Positions 1-11,028 of a stretch of 64,000 bases of DNA are shown here, piece after piece; positions within the stretch are counted from its first letter, which is position 1; each line of letters begins with the position of its first letter. This DNA comes from Buddleja alternifolia. Lineage: Eukaryota; Streptophyta; Magnoliopsida; Lamiales; Scrophulariaceae. The stretch spans positions 7,939,077-8,003,076 of the forward strand of contig CM033408.1 of the NCBI GenBank assembly GCA_019426215.1. The letters run 5' to 3'. The translations under genes and the position numbers were made by a program. The notes under the pieces were generated by a model that saw only the letters and a list, made by a program, of their open reading frames with translations, did no database searches and was not told where the DNA came from.

Positions 1-80
1 TGAGTTGTAGTTCTATTTATGGTGTACGTGTGCATGCGGCGCGGAGTTGACTATAAGTGTAAGTTTTAGTAGGTGTTAAC

Positions 81-563
81 TGTTGAAGAATGACTCATTT
101 CAAAGTTGAGCAATATCCCACATTGGAAAATGGTTGTAAAGAGTGGTCTCTTTACACTATAAAAGGAGACCATCTATTTACATTAGAAAACATCCCAAAT
201 TGCCTAAGTCTTTTAGCAATTTTTTCTTTCTTCCTCTATAGTTTGTAATAGTTTCACTTTAGTCCTTTAGTGAAATATTTTGGTGGGGTCCGAGAACGTA
301 GGCTAAATTAGCCGAACCGCGTTAAATTTGGTGTTCTTTATTTTGTGCTATTCTTCAAGTAGCCATTGTTAGTTATAGTTGTAGTGTTATATTGTGCTAT
401 TAAATTCGTCTAGTTAATTCTGTCGAGGAGGTTGGGTTTTAAGCGCGACCGTTGTGACGCCTCCAATCTTTCCTGGGAATTAAATCTAGTGTGGTTTTCT
501 AGTACAATATTTCCCTCGCTATTTCTATATTTGGTGGAATATGACTCTGAGTTCCACAATATT
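81..563 (+). mobile_element. Solo LTR of a Copia-like retrotransposon
   Basis: The segment starts TGTTGAAGAATG and ends CCACAATA, and is flanked by the direct repeat TTAAC at 76-80 and 564-568. Inside is an LTR-like promoter, CACTATAAAAGG near 156, and a downstream GC-richer block (about 280-330, 420-470) typical of an LTR R/U5 region. No internal retrotransposon sequence adjoins it, so it reads as a solo LTR. The 3' end is not a canonical CA, which is the weak point. A ~20-bp direct repeat (about 54-74 and 588-608) lies just outside both target duplications. Confidence 0.55.
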
Positions 564-911
564 AACTATGAATTTTAATTTGTTTTAAGTGTAAGTTTTA
601 GTAGGTTTCATTACATTTTCGACGTATGAAACTACACTACTATAAAGCACATGTCAAAATGAAATTACATTACAAGCAAGGATTAAAATTTCGTTTCGAT
701 GATAAGTTTCGAGTTCTTAAATATAAGAAACGTATCGAAAACGTTTCGGAAATATCATGGAAAACTTGAAAAATGTTAGAAATAAGGTAAAAACGGTGAA
801 AAAAGAAGTAAAGAAGGGTTGCTTCCTTTTTTTACTAGAAAAAAATAATAGTTGTGTAAAATGTTTATACACCTACATTAATAATTGATCAAATTACACT
901 AATAAATAATG

Positions 912-1125
912 TGATAACGTTTGATTCAAGTTTAACATTCACATAACATATAACCAATATTATTTTAGTAACTTAAATTATGTTCTAAAAGTATTGTCGT
1001 GAAAAAAATGAAAAGTGGCAATGTTTGATTGAAGTTTAACATTGACAGAACATATAATTGATCAAATTTTAGTAACTTAAATTGTGAAATAAAAAATTCT
1101 AAAAGTGTTGTCGTGAAAAAAATAA
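912..1125. repeat. Two-copy ~107-bp tandem repeat
   Basis: Two diverged copies lie head to tail. Each contains the series 'gtttgatt-aagtttaacatt', 'acataacatat', 'tagtaacttaaatt' and 'gttgtcgtgaaaaaaa'. No gene is associated with them. Confidence 0.6.
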
Positions 1126-1403
1126 ACAGTTAATATGGCTGATACCATGATTTCAAACTCATCTACAAATTATATGAAAAAATTACTTTAATCGATAATA
1201 CAGTAATATTCATCTTGAGTCGCATGATAAAAAGTCGTTTTTTGGTGAAATAAATATTCGTTTGATTGTTAAATTTATTACTCTTCATTTCTTCTTCTTC
1301 TTCTTTTTTAACCTCTTTCCCTACATTGAGAGATTTGAGAGCTCCGTTGTCTTTGAGATAAAGCAAATCTTTTTGAAAAGAAATTACCAAACTCTCAATG
1401 TTT

Positions 1404-1500
1404 CAATGTTTCCATGGAAACAAACATGGAAACCATGGAAATATTGAGAGTTTCCATGGAAACATTAAGAGTTTCCTAGGAAACAATGTAATTTCGAAAC
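1404..1500. repeat. Cluster of TTTCCATGGAAA-type palindromes
   Basis: Short perfect palindromes of the form TTTCCATGGAAA, plus TTTCCTAGGAAA, recur within about 100 bp, separated by 'attgagag' spacers. Flanking sequence rich in 'gtttcg' and ending in 'aaactttgaacc' (to about 1585) suggests they sit inside a decayed inverted-repeat transposon. The left end of that element is not clear. Confidence 0.45.
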
Positions 1501-1599
1501 TACATGGTGATTTCTTTTCCGTAAGTTGAAAAACAGAAACTTTTCGGACGTTTCGGTGGAAAAGAAAAGAAACTTTGAACCATGATTACAAGAAAGCAT

Positions 1600-4165
1600 T
1601 TGACAAGATCACAATGAAAAAATTACACACCTACAAAGTGTAAATCACCTATAAATAACTTTGTTAACTAATGGTAAAAGACCTAATATTATTCGATTAT
1701 TAACCCACACTTATACCTTTATTTCACCAACCAAACTAAAAACAAAAACAAAAACAAAAAAAAACTAAGTCAAGACCGCAAGCCTCCATGATCGATTTTC
1801 TTTGAGCTTGGTCTTCTCCAAATCAACATTAAAGGTCCGAATATTCTCCAACAGTCTAGGAATGACATCCCTCGACCTCTCACACACAGTGGAACATGCC
1901 AAATAGAGTATCTCCACTTTTTAATTTTCTAGAACGCAAATATCAAATTTCTAATTATTATAATATAAAAGGAATTTCTATATAAAAGCTTGATGATTTA
2001 AATGAGAGACCGTTTACCTCATAATTCTCACAACCAAAGAACCTTATACTCGTGTTTGCATTAGTCCAAGAGCATTAAAGTTTGGCATTTATGCCGCAAA
2101 AATATATGACATCAGTCATTTTTTGGAAACAAAACTTGAGGGTTGGAGCTGAAATTTTGATTAAATCCAAGCTTTTATAACAACCATCCATTACTTATGT
2201 CCAGGTGGGAACAAACAGTGCATTTTCTGCTTCAATCAGGTAAAAATTTTTGAGGGACGAAAGTACAACTAAACGTATAATTCAATATTTTTACCCATAA
2301 GTACACTTATGATACGCATGTGCGCATTTTTCCTGTAAAATTTTCCGGGATATGGCCATAAGAACTAACCTGAAACTATATGTGAACATGACACAAATTA
2401 AACTTGAGGGACTAAAATGATTCTAACCCTAAACTTGGGAATAAAAGTGACATTATCTCAAAGTATTTTATCAATAAATTTATGTCACGCAACATGAAGA
2501 CGCTATATTGAGATACACCTATTTCTATAGCTTATATTAATCATTCGTTCTAATAAAAAAATAAATTGGATCTCCGTATGTAAATTCATGTTATAAAGGT
2601 GGCGAACGATTTTTAAAGTTGAATCAATGTGAATTACAAACTTATTATGTAATTATATAAAAATTAGGTTATTTTTGCCTATTTGATATAATTTAAGGAT
2701 GACACAATACACTATTAATTAAATTTTAAATTTGGGAGTCCGGAACTTTGTCATCAACCTAAATGCAAATCTCATTATTATAAAATTTCAATACCTAAAA
2801 TTTGTGTAACAATCTCAAGAACCATATAGACTCCAAGGTTGAAGAATTCAAACCTAGTGTTCACTAAAAGAAATCATACGCACAAGTAAAGTATCAAACA
2901 ACACCTTGTTTTTGTACACATAATACACGTAGGTGATCTTGGCACATCTATTATGTATCCTAAAATTGATTTATTTTTTTGTACGATTATACAAGTATTT
3001 AAAAATTCGGTTATTTTCTTTTCTATTCATGGTAAGAAAAATAAAAATAAATTAAAATGAAGTAAATAATTGGAAAGAAACTAAATCAAAATATTAAAGA
3101 TGCTAGATGGACAAGAAAAAGTGGACATGTTAATTAAATGCATATAGATAATGACACTATACGAGTTAAATGCAAACTATACTATCCTCAGTCTAATTTT
3201 CACAAAACTTCTATAGAATTAGAATTGTCATTGCGGGTTTGATGTTTCTTTAATATACTACATTCCTAATCAATTTCAACATGTACTTTGGTGTAAAAAT
3301 AAAAATTACCTCATTGCTAAAAGGTAAGATCGATCTTCTTTATCTGTCTTTTTTTCCTTAGAAACCGATTATTGTTTTCCATTTATTTTTCTATTTCCCT
3401 CATCTTTTCCCTCCCCATCCACCCCCCAAGCCCCACTCCACATCCTCATCTTCAGCTGGCCAGTCCGCTAACCCTATTGCAGCTTTGCGCTACCCCTCTC
3501 CCACACTCTCTCTCCTCTGCAACCTAGCCACACACTAACAAACCCACTGGTGCAACCACTCAATCCAAATAATGGTGACATCGCGCACACCCGCCCTTCC
3601 TCTAGTGTTGAGGCGGACCCATCCCTCTCCCAGTGTCACTGCACATCCCATCTTTCCCAAAACACCGCCCACATTTGATATATACACGCTATTGCTTTAG
3701 TAATTTGTAGAAATATTTATTTTTTCTTTGAGAAATGATTTAAGGGGCGGTGGGTTGGGGTGCAATGCCGATTTGTCTTTGGCTAGGAGTCGAGTGCTGT
3801 AGATTTTTCTTGATGTGGGGGTTTAACATCAGCTGCAAGATCCGTGTTTTGAAGGAATCTGATAGTTATAATATTTTGTCCAGTAAAAATATACTTCTAT
3901 ATATAATTTTTGGATCTTAAATCTCTATAAATTAAGACATAATGGTTGTGATAAATAAGGCAAAACAATCATTTCACATGTCAAAAACACACAACAACTA
4001 GCAAAATGCGCAAGTGAGCCACATCTCATGCAGAAGGGGTTCGTTGTTTAGAAAAAAACAAAAAAGAGGCTTGCAATGACAAATCTTTTATTACTATAGG
4101 GGCTATGGTGGGAATAGACTTATACAAAAGGGGTAGTTTGCATTTTGTCACGCACAAATTACTAC
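1600..4165. other. AT-rich intergenic DNA, no gene seen
   Basis: No reading frame of useful length or recognisable domain. A C-rich, pyrimidine-biased block (about 3390-3670) stands out from the AT-rich surroundings and may be a degraded gene or transposon fragment. I could not identify it. Confidence 0.5.
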
Positions 4166-4173
4166 CCTAAGAC

Positions 4174-4531
4174 TAGGGGTGTTCACGAGCCGAGCTCGAG
4201 CTCGATTATTTGTGTTCGGGCTCGAGCTCGAGCTCGATCGAGCCGTATAGCATGAGCTCGAGCTCGAGTTCGATTATTTCCACTGAGCTCGAGCTCGAGC
4301 TAAACATATATATTTTTATTTTTAATAAATTATATTATTATATAAATATTATATTATAATATATATATATATATTATAATATATTAATTAAAAAATATAT
4401 ATATAAAGGGAGCTCACGAGCCGGCTCGCGAGCTCCCGAACACCTATAAAAAAGCTAGAGCTCGGCTCGATCGCCCGCTCGAGCTCGAGCCGAGTTTTTT
4501 TCGAGCCGCCTCGGCTCGGTGAACACCCCTA
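4174..4531. mobile_element. Non-autonomous hAT element (358 bp)
   Basis: The ends are perfect 13-bp inverted repeats, TAGGGGTGTTCAC on the left and GTGAACACCCCTA on the right. They are flanked by an identical 8-bp duplication, CCTAAGAC (4166-4173 and 4532-4539), the hallmark of hAT transposition. The subterminal regions are runs of GAGCTCGAGCTCG-type sequence pairing across an AT-only centre. No coding capacity. It lies 19 bp from the left target duplication of the next element. Confidence 0.92.
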
Positions 4532-4638
4532 CCTAAGACCATATACGGACAATATATAGGATTTTTTAAAAAAATAATATAGTTTTTAATAATTTTTAAA
4601 AAAATAATACAGAAAATTTTTTTAATTCAAAAATAGCT

Positions 4639-4762
4639 GGATACGCCAATTGGATTGGCGTATCCACCTGGTTACGCCAATTGAAATGGCGTAACCTGAA
4701 ATAATTTTTTTTTAAAAAAAATTTCATATGTCTGCATACGCCATTCTTAATGGCGTATGCAG
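4639..4762. repeat. Left-end palindromes of the MULE
   Basis: Three palindromes of about 27-31 bp, at roughly 4639-4665, 4670-4696 and 4732-4762, share the core TACGCCA(N)TGGCGTA. They match the set at the right end. Their subterminal position suggests binding sites for the transposase or another element-encoded protein, which is inference. Confidence 0.85.
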
Positions 4763-5054
4763 TCCGATCCCCTCCCCCTTTTCTTTTCTTTTCTTTTCTT
4801 CCTTCTCCCCCACTTCCCCTCTTCTTCTCTGCTAAAAAACTCCATACACTTCACCTCACCATTAACCTCTTCTCCTCTCCAACTCTTTCCAATTTCAGGT
4901 AAATCTTAGGCTCAACATTGTAGAATTTTAGGATTTATTTTCCTATATCTACTAATTTTAGAATTTATGTTTTAATATTGATGTATTTTGTTGTGTGTTT
5001 TGAATTTTATTATTGCTTAATTTAGTAATTATCCTTTATTTTTTTTCCTATTTT

Positions 5055-5600
5055 AGTAATCATTGGTTAATTGTAGTGTAGAAGGTGTAATGTTAGTATC
5101 CATAATTTTAGGGTTTATTTTAGTTTTTTGATGTGTTTAAATTCGAATTTTATGGTATTATTTTTTTATTTTAGTAGTAGAATTTGAATTTATTGTTTAA
5201 AATTTGTGATTGTTTCTTAATTTGATAACTATCCCTATTTTTATTTTTATTTTTATTTTGAATTTTAGGATTCATTGGTTAATTGTAGTGTAGAATGTGT
5301 AATTTTAGGGTTTATGTATCAATTTTGATGTGTTGAATTTCAAATTTTATGGTATTAATTTTGAGTTTTAGTAGTAGAATTTGATTTTATTGTTGAAAAT
5401 TAGTGATAGTTGCTTAATTTGGTAATAATTATTATTTTTTATTTTTTTGAATTTGAGGATTCATTGGTTAATTGTAGTGTAGAAGGTGTAATATTAGGGT
5501 TTATGTTTCAATTTTGATGTGTTGAATTTCGAATTTTATGATATTATTTTTGAAGTTTAGTAAAAATTTTGACGTAATTGTTCAGTTTTTATAATAGAAG
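5055..5600. repeat. ~190-bp tandem repeats in the 5' leader of the PMD gene
   Basis: Three diverged copies each contain 'cattggttaattgtagtgta' followed by 'gggtttat' and 'ttgatgtgtt'. They lie in what looks like a 5' UTR intron: a splice acceptor TGCAG at 5656-5660 sits directly before the ATG at 5662. Confidence 0.65.
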
Positions 5601-5661
5601 TTAGGATTTGTTACTAATTCATTGTATTCTAATTGTGCTTATTATATTTTATAAATGCAGG

Positions 5662-7369
5662 ATGGCAAATTTGTACGATCGTAATATATATGGGCCTGCT
5701 GATCCTAGTGTTTTGTCGGATCAGGCAAGCCATAGGTCTGAGTTGGTATTTTCTGCGAATGATGAAAGAGTACGATCCAGACGAGCAGATGGACATTATT
5801 TTAAAATGATCAAAGCTAACGGGTTTACGCCACCACATGATCGAGTTTTACGAAAACTCCATCAAATGGGGTTTTACCGCTTTTATCTGTTAACCCTGTG
5901 TGGCCAGTTTAGATTGGATATGGGACTTATAAATGCACTAATTGAGAGGTGGCGTCCGGAGACGAACACGTTTCACCTCAGAAGTGGAGAGGCTACTGTT
6001 ACTCTCCAAGACATAGCAATATTATGGGGCGTTCCAATTTATGGTAGGGCGTTAGTTATTCATCATCCCTTTAATGGGTTTAGTGATTATACGGCGTTAG
6101 TGCATCAGCTTTTAGGTTTACAAATTACACGAGATGATTGTAAACCGGCGGGTATGCGCTTAAAAATGAAAAGTTTATGTGCATTCATAAAATTGAACGC
6201 AAGATCAATTGATGATGGGTCCCCTGAGCATATGGTTGATCAGATGGCACGATGTTGGGCTTTTGCACTGCTTGGCGTCATGCTACCTGACAGCACCGGG
6301 GAAGGGATGTCGATTTTGTGGTTGAAATTTTTTGAAAATATTAACGAGGTTTACTCCTACAGTTGGGGGAGTGGTGTGTTGGCGTATTTGTACCGTCAAT
6401 TATATCATGCCTCCCTGAGGACTTCGAAAGGAGCATCTGGTCCTTTAATATTGTTACAGGTATAATGTATTATTTTTTGTTGTTATATCTTTATGTAAAT
6501 GAATGTTATAATAAATGTTTAATAAATGGATGTATTTTCATTTTTAACAGTTGTGGGCATGGTCACGAATATTGGTTGTGAGGCCAGCCCGTTTGCCACA
6601 GGAAATGGCAAACATTGATTCCTTAGGAATTGCACGAACGCCATATGGGAAACGGTAACTTATTTAATTAAGATTTTTAATTCAAAAATAACTATTTTTT
6701 TTAATTGTTTGCATTATTGATATTGTAGGTGGTGTCGTCCCGTGAGAAACGAAAGGACAACCACTGGTGTTGTAGTGACAGCTAGAGAAGCATTAGATCA
6801 GATGGCCTATCATCATGTGAGTAAAAAATTTTCTTCGGGTTGTTATGTTATAAAATTATAAAATCCTTGCGATTTAAAAATAGTGGTGTTCAATATTTTT
6901 ATTTCAGTTTGTATGGGACTTATACAACTTTAATGAGCCTGATATTGCTGAGTTGCCACCTGAGTGTTTGGCCCCTAATGTGTGGAGAGCATCAGTTCCG
7001 ATGGTATTCCTCAACATTGTGGAATATCATCGTCCTGAGCGTGTGCTTCAACAGCTTGGATTCCGACAAACGGTTCCACACTTATATACGCATCCACAAT
7101 TCAATAGGGTTGACCGATCTGGGAGGGACAATGAGGATTGGTCCACTTTTAATAGGACCTTCATCGATATATGGAATGAACGATTAAATCATATTGTGGG
7201 AGGTGACGAGGGTACAGGCGCAACAGAGGATTACGGCTCCTGGTATGATAGGACCACACGTCGTTATATTTCAAGGATGTTAGATAGGTCTAATGATGGC
7301 TTCCAAACAGGGTCGGCGCCTCTGTTGCATGATGTGGTTAGTATATATAATTGGTTAGTAGATCCATGA
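5662..7369 (+). CDS. Plant mobile domain (PMD) protein carried by the MULE, 4 exons, about 483 aa
   Basis: Predicted exons are 5662-6459, 6551-6654, 6729-6816 and 6908-7369. All introns are GT-AG and the frame stays open for 484 codons including the stop. The protein belongs to the plant mobile domain / aminotransferase-like family, which includes Arabidopsis MAIN and MAIL1 and many transposon-borne copies. Family signatures: an N-terminal ITLQDI-like segment (VTLQDIAILWGVPIYG), LLQLWAWSRI across the first junction, KRWCRP across the second, and FVWDLY after the third. Those signatures falling exactly at the junctions support the exon model. I chose the ATG at 5662 because it directly follows a splice acceptor; the upstream ATG in the same frame would be intronic. 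The biochemical role is unknown; host PMD proteins are linked to silencing and genome stability. Its last exon overlaps the 3' end of the opposing transposase frame. Confidence 0.85.
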
Positions 7370-9440
7370 GGAGGGCAAAAGGCGGGTACAAGCTCAGAAG
7401 CATGCCGTATGCCGTGGTGACGATCAGAAATAAGGCACACACCTTCGTTCCTTCGAATAAAATGTTTGCTCACCAATTGCAGAAACCACAACCACGAGTC
7501 GTTTGACTCATTATCGACAATTGCAAATGCAAGAGGCAAAATTTGATTATTTCCATCAAGAGTCGTTGCGATCAATAATTTACCTTTGTACCGTGCATAT
7601 AGATGTGTCCCATCAACGCAAATAACTCTTCGGCAATGTTGGAATCCATCTATACACGGCTTGAATGCCCAAAACACATACATAAACATTTTTGGATTTT
7701 GATAGATGCTTTTGTGTTTCCATTCAACAACCGTGCCCGGATTCCACTTTTGGATAGCTCCCAAGAACTTAGGTAACTGTGGAACGGAATTCTCCCAAGT
7801 CCCGTATACAATCTCATTTGCACGTTGCAAGCTGTGCCAAGCCTTGCCATACGAAATCTGGCATTTCCATTTTTCATTTACCATTTGAACTATTCGTGCA
7901 ACCTTAATTGACGGACCAATTTGAACTTGTCCCAAAAGTTCGTTGGCAATCAGATTCATGTCCAAATTATGGTGGTTTTTGTCCACATTTTCGAACATAC
8001 ACTCATGTGGCCCTTTATACTTTGATATCATCCAAAAATGTGTTTTCTGGCTAAAATGAGCTCGAAGTCTAAACTTGCACCCTTCTCTTTCGTTTTTGTG
8101 TTTGCATACAATAACATAAGTGGTCGGGTTACTGATTTTCACCGTAAACTCTCGTTTTTCATGTGTTACGTGGTAGTCTTTCACCGCTCTTTGCAAACTT
8201 TCTTTGTTCTCAAATGTTAATCCCAAACCAAGATTGCCTATCTGATAATCATAAGTCATATCCCCAACTTCACGTGGCCGATTTAATGAGTCTCCTTGTA
8301 ATTCTTCATATGATGTAGAGTAGAATGGGAGCACAGGATGAAGCCGTGGTTGATTCTCTGTTCGAGGAACATCTTCCTCAACATTTTCCTCATAATTCGG
8401 ATCGTTGTTGATATGTGCCTCTAAGTCCGTGTCTGAAAGTCCATCAAGCGAATTTCGACAAGCACTGTCATTCTCATCCTCAAACTGATCGTTCTGAGGT
8501 GGTATGGAACTGCTCGCCCCTCCATGATGAGAAAAATGAGCACTATAGTTGCCTTCGTCAAAATGCCCAAACTCGTGATGACTATGAGTAGACATACCTA
8601 CTTGTACAAAAAATTGAAATTAAATTCAAGTTTGTTATAATACATATTCATATAATGCAATGATAACGAATAAAATAAAATAGGACACTAAAATTATGCA
8701 AATGTATAGACGATTCATTATTACCTTCATCTTCATCATCCATTGCATAACTCCCTGAGTCATGAGCGGCCAAAGGGAAATTTGGCACATTTTCAACACC
8801 TCCAAAAGCATTACCCGATGTAGAACATCCTAAAAAGATAATCATAATAAAGAAAAACTATAAAAAAGTGATACAATTAAAACTTCTCATAAAAAAAAAA
8901 AATTAACACAGTTATAACATTTATTTAAAAGTATGATGATACAAAATAAATATAAAAATAAAAATTACCTCCATACATATCGTCATTTGGATAACTACTG
9001 ATATTTAAATCTGGTAAAAGTGGTTGAGCACAAAATGGTGAGAATTGGTTTGGCTGATACGACGTCATCTGTGTTAATAGCGATGTGTATTGACCCTGAG
9101 ATTGTATTGGCGCTTTTTCAATATAAAGATCCATTGTACTAACACCAGTATAAGGATCCAAGAAAAAACTTAAATCACCATCATTTTTTACCTCCATAGC
9201 TCTCTGCCTGAGCAAATTTCTATCTTCAAAGGAGTACTTCGAAAAAACTTTTAACAAGAATTCAGTCGGATTAATTCCTGTACTCTCATATACCTTATTT
9301 ACCAATTCAACAAATGTGATCGAACGAGATATTCTCATGTATGTTGTTGCTGGAACACTATAACTCAACATATAATTCGCATCTTCAATTATTTGTCCAT
9401 CCGCAAATATGCAAACATCAACTAAGTTCTGCCTAGACAT
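7264..9440 (-). CDS. MULE (MuDR-type) transposase, C-terminally truncated, 3 exons, about 636 aa
   Basis: Predicted exons on the - strand are 9440-8969, 8829-8725 and 8597-7264; both introns are GT-AG and the frame is preserved. The N-terminus (from MSRQNLVDVCIFADGQ) resembles the PB1-like region common in plant MULE transposases. Exon 3 carries the MuDR DNA-binding-type region (FENKESLQRAVKDYHV, CKFRLRA, KGPHEC) and then the start of the DDE domain: VICVDGTHL with the first catalytic Asp and CLISDRHHGI with the second. Soon after, at 'CPPHG', similarity to the family stops. The last ~35 codons are simply the antisense of the PMD gene's last exon. The third acidic residue and the SWIM zinc finger expected downstream are missing, so catalysis is unlikely. 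It may still bind DNA. Confidence 0.85.
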
Positions 9441-9649
9441 TTCTGCAAAATATCCATTATTAATTTATAGTGCGAAGACATAAATTATACCTTGTAAAAA
9501 ATCTTAAAATAACATTCATAAACACTAAATTCAACATTACGTCTCAAACTTATGCCTAAAAAATTATACATTTTATCTAAAATATTATATCAAAGTTCAA
9601 ACCCTAAAAACAACTAAATATTATATCAACTAAATTGAAAATCTAAATA

Positions 9650-9845
9650 CAAAATAAAAACTACATAATTAAATCAAAGTACATATCCTAAAAACAACTA
9701 TATTTAAAATCTAAGTACAAGATAAAAATTATATAATTAAATCAAAATTTATATCCTAAAAACAACTATATTTAAAATCTAAGTACAAAATAAAAATTAT
9801 ATAATTAATCAAAACTTATATCCTAAAAACAGTTATATTCCAAAG
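9650..9845. repeat. ~65-bp tandem repeats upstream of the transposase
   Basis: About three near-identical copies contain 'tatcctaaaaacaactatat' and 'aatctaagtacaa-ataaaaatta'. They lie between the transposase start and the right terminal repeat, so in the promoter or leader of that gene. Confidence 0.7.
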
Positions 9846-10006
9846 CTAAATACAAAATATAATAATATAGAATTAAAAGAATTACCTTGTGATATAATGA
9901 AATTGAGAGAGAGAGGAGATATGAAATTAGAGAGAGGAAATGGAGGAGTTCAGCTGCAGACGGAGAGAAAATGAGGGAAAGAAGAGGAGGAAGAAAAATA
10001 GTGTCC

Positions 10007-10266
10007 TGGATACGCCATTCTTAATGGCGTATCCAGACTCAACGGCTAAAAAAAAATGTATTAGAGGTTACGCCATTCCAATTGGCGTAACCATTTTTAA
10101 TAAAAAAAAAATGTATTAGAGGTTACGCCATTCCAATTGGCGTAACCATTCTAAATAATTTTTTTTTATTAAAATTGGTTACGCCAATTGGAATGGCGTA
10201 ACAAGGTTGTTACGCCATTCCAATTGGCGTAACCAGGTGGATACGCCAATTGGAATGGCGTATCCA
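10007..10266. repeat. Right-end palindromes of the MULE
   Basis: Six palindromes of about 26-31 bp share the core TTACGCCATTCCAATTGGCG or its TTCTTAA-centred variant. They are separated by short AT-rich spacers. The outermost match the left-end set in order and spacing as part of the terminal inverted repeat. Confidence 0.85.
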
Positions 10267-10399
10267 GCTATTTCTGAATTAAATTTTTTTTCTGTATTAT
10301 TTTTTTAAAAATTATTAAAAACTATATTATTTTTTTAAAAAATCCCAATATATACAATATCTGAATTTTTTTTTTGAGGAATATCTAAATAAAATTTAA

Positions 10400-10903
10400 G
10401 GCCTTGTTTGTTTATGTTTACAAATTCCATTTTCAATATCCTGGATCACAAAATTCTAAAAATTCATAACAAAAACCATTCTCATCTAAATTTTACTTTT
10501 TTCAACTTAACTTTTTCAATCCCCCATATAACTACCTCTCACTCACTATATCAATCAACATCATTTCCTCCAATCATTACTTTTTATTCAATCTTCCACA
10601 TTTTACTATAATAATAAATTTCAAATTTCAAAATATATTAATAATAAATTAACTTTATATATCTATATTATTCTATTATTTATTTATTTATTCACATAAT
10701 CATTACACAAATAACTAACTCAATTATTTAACTCATCATATATCAACCAAGTATTATTAATTTGACACATTTTACAAATCTCAACCATTTTTAAAAACAT
10801 AAACAAATATTACACATATCACATCAATTCTCACACGAATCCATGTACGCATTTTCTGAGAAATTTTCAAAATTTTATCTCAAAAACATAAACAATCAAA
10901 GCC
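10400..10903. mobile_element. PIF/Harbinger (Tourist-like) MITE, 504 bp
   Basis: The left end GGCCTTGTTTGTTTATGTTT and the reverse complement of the right end GGCTTTGATTGTTTATGTTT are inverted repeats. The element is flanked by TAA on both sides (10397-10399 and 10904-10906), the Harbinger 3-bp target duplication. AT-rich interior with no coding capacity. It lies about 100 bp upstream of the TATA box of the MATH-domain gene. Confidence 0.85.
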
Positions 10904-11020
10904 TAAGAAATGTGAATATAGTTTCATGTATTATAGTATTCAACTTACCCAAAAAAAGAAAAATGTATTATAGTATTCAAGAAAAACCCTGCGTCCAAGA
11001 TTAAAAGTGCACAAAATATT

Positions 11021-11028
11021 TATATAAA
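11021..11028 (+). promoter_or_regulatory. Candidate TATA box of the TRAF1-like gene
   Basis: TATATAAA lies about 30 bp before a pyrimidine-rich leader. A 5' UTR exon seems to end with CAGAAG at 11156, followed by GTAA. The ATG at 11881 would follow a 5' UTR intron of about 0.7 kb, a common arrangement for this kind of housekeeping gene. The acceptor of that intron is not certain. Confidence 0.45.

Larger units (their letters stand above)
4559..10345. mobile_element. Mutator-like element (MULE) carrying a PMD gene and a truncated transposase
   Basis: The element is bounded by a perfect 9-bp target duplication, CAATATATA (4550-4558 and 10346-10354), as expected for Mutator-like transposition. 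Its terminal inverted repeats begin GGATTTTTTAAAAAAATAAT and continue with high similarity for about 140 bp. They include a series of ~27-bp palindromes, three near the left end and six near the right. Inside are two convergent genes: a plant-mobile-domain gene on the + strand (5662-7369) and a MULE transposase on the - strand (9440-7264). The intact target duplication and similar ends suggest a fairly recent insertion. With a truncated transposase this copy is probably not autonomous. Confidence 0.92.

Noticed and set aside
8038..8220. Small + strand frames opposite the transposase
   Set aside because: Antisense shadows of the transposase coding sequence with no domain.
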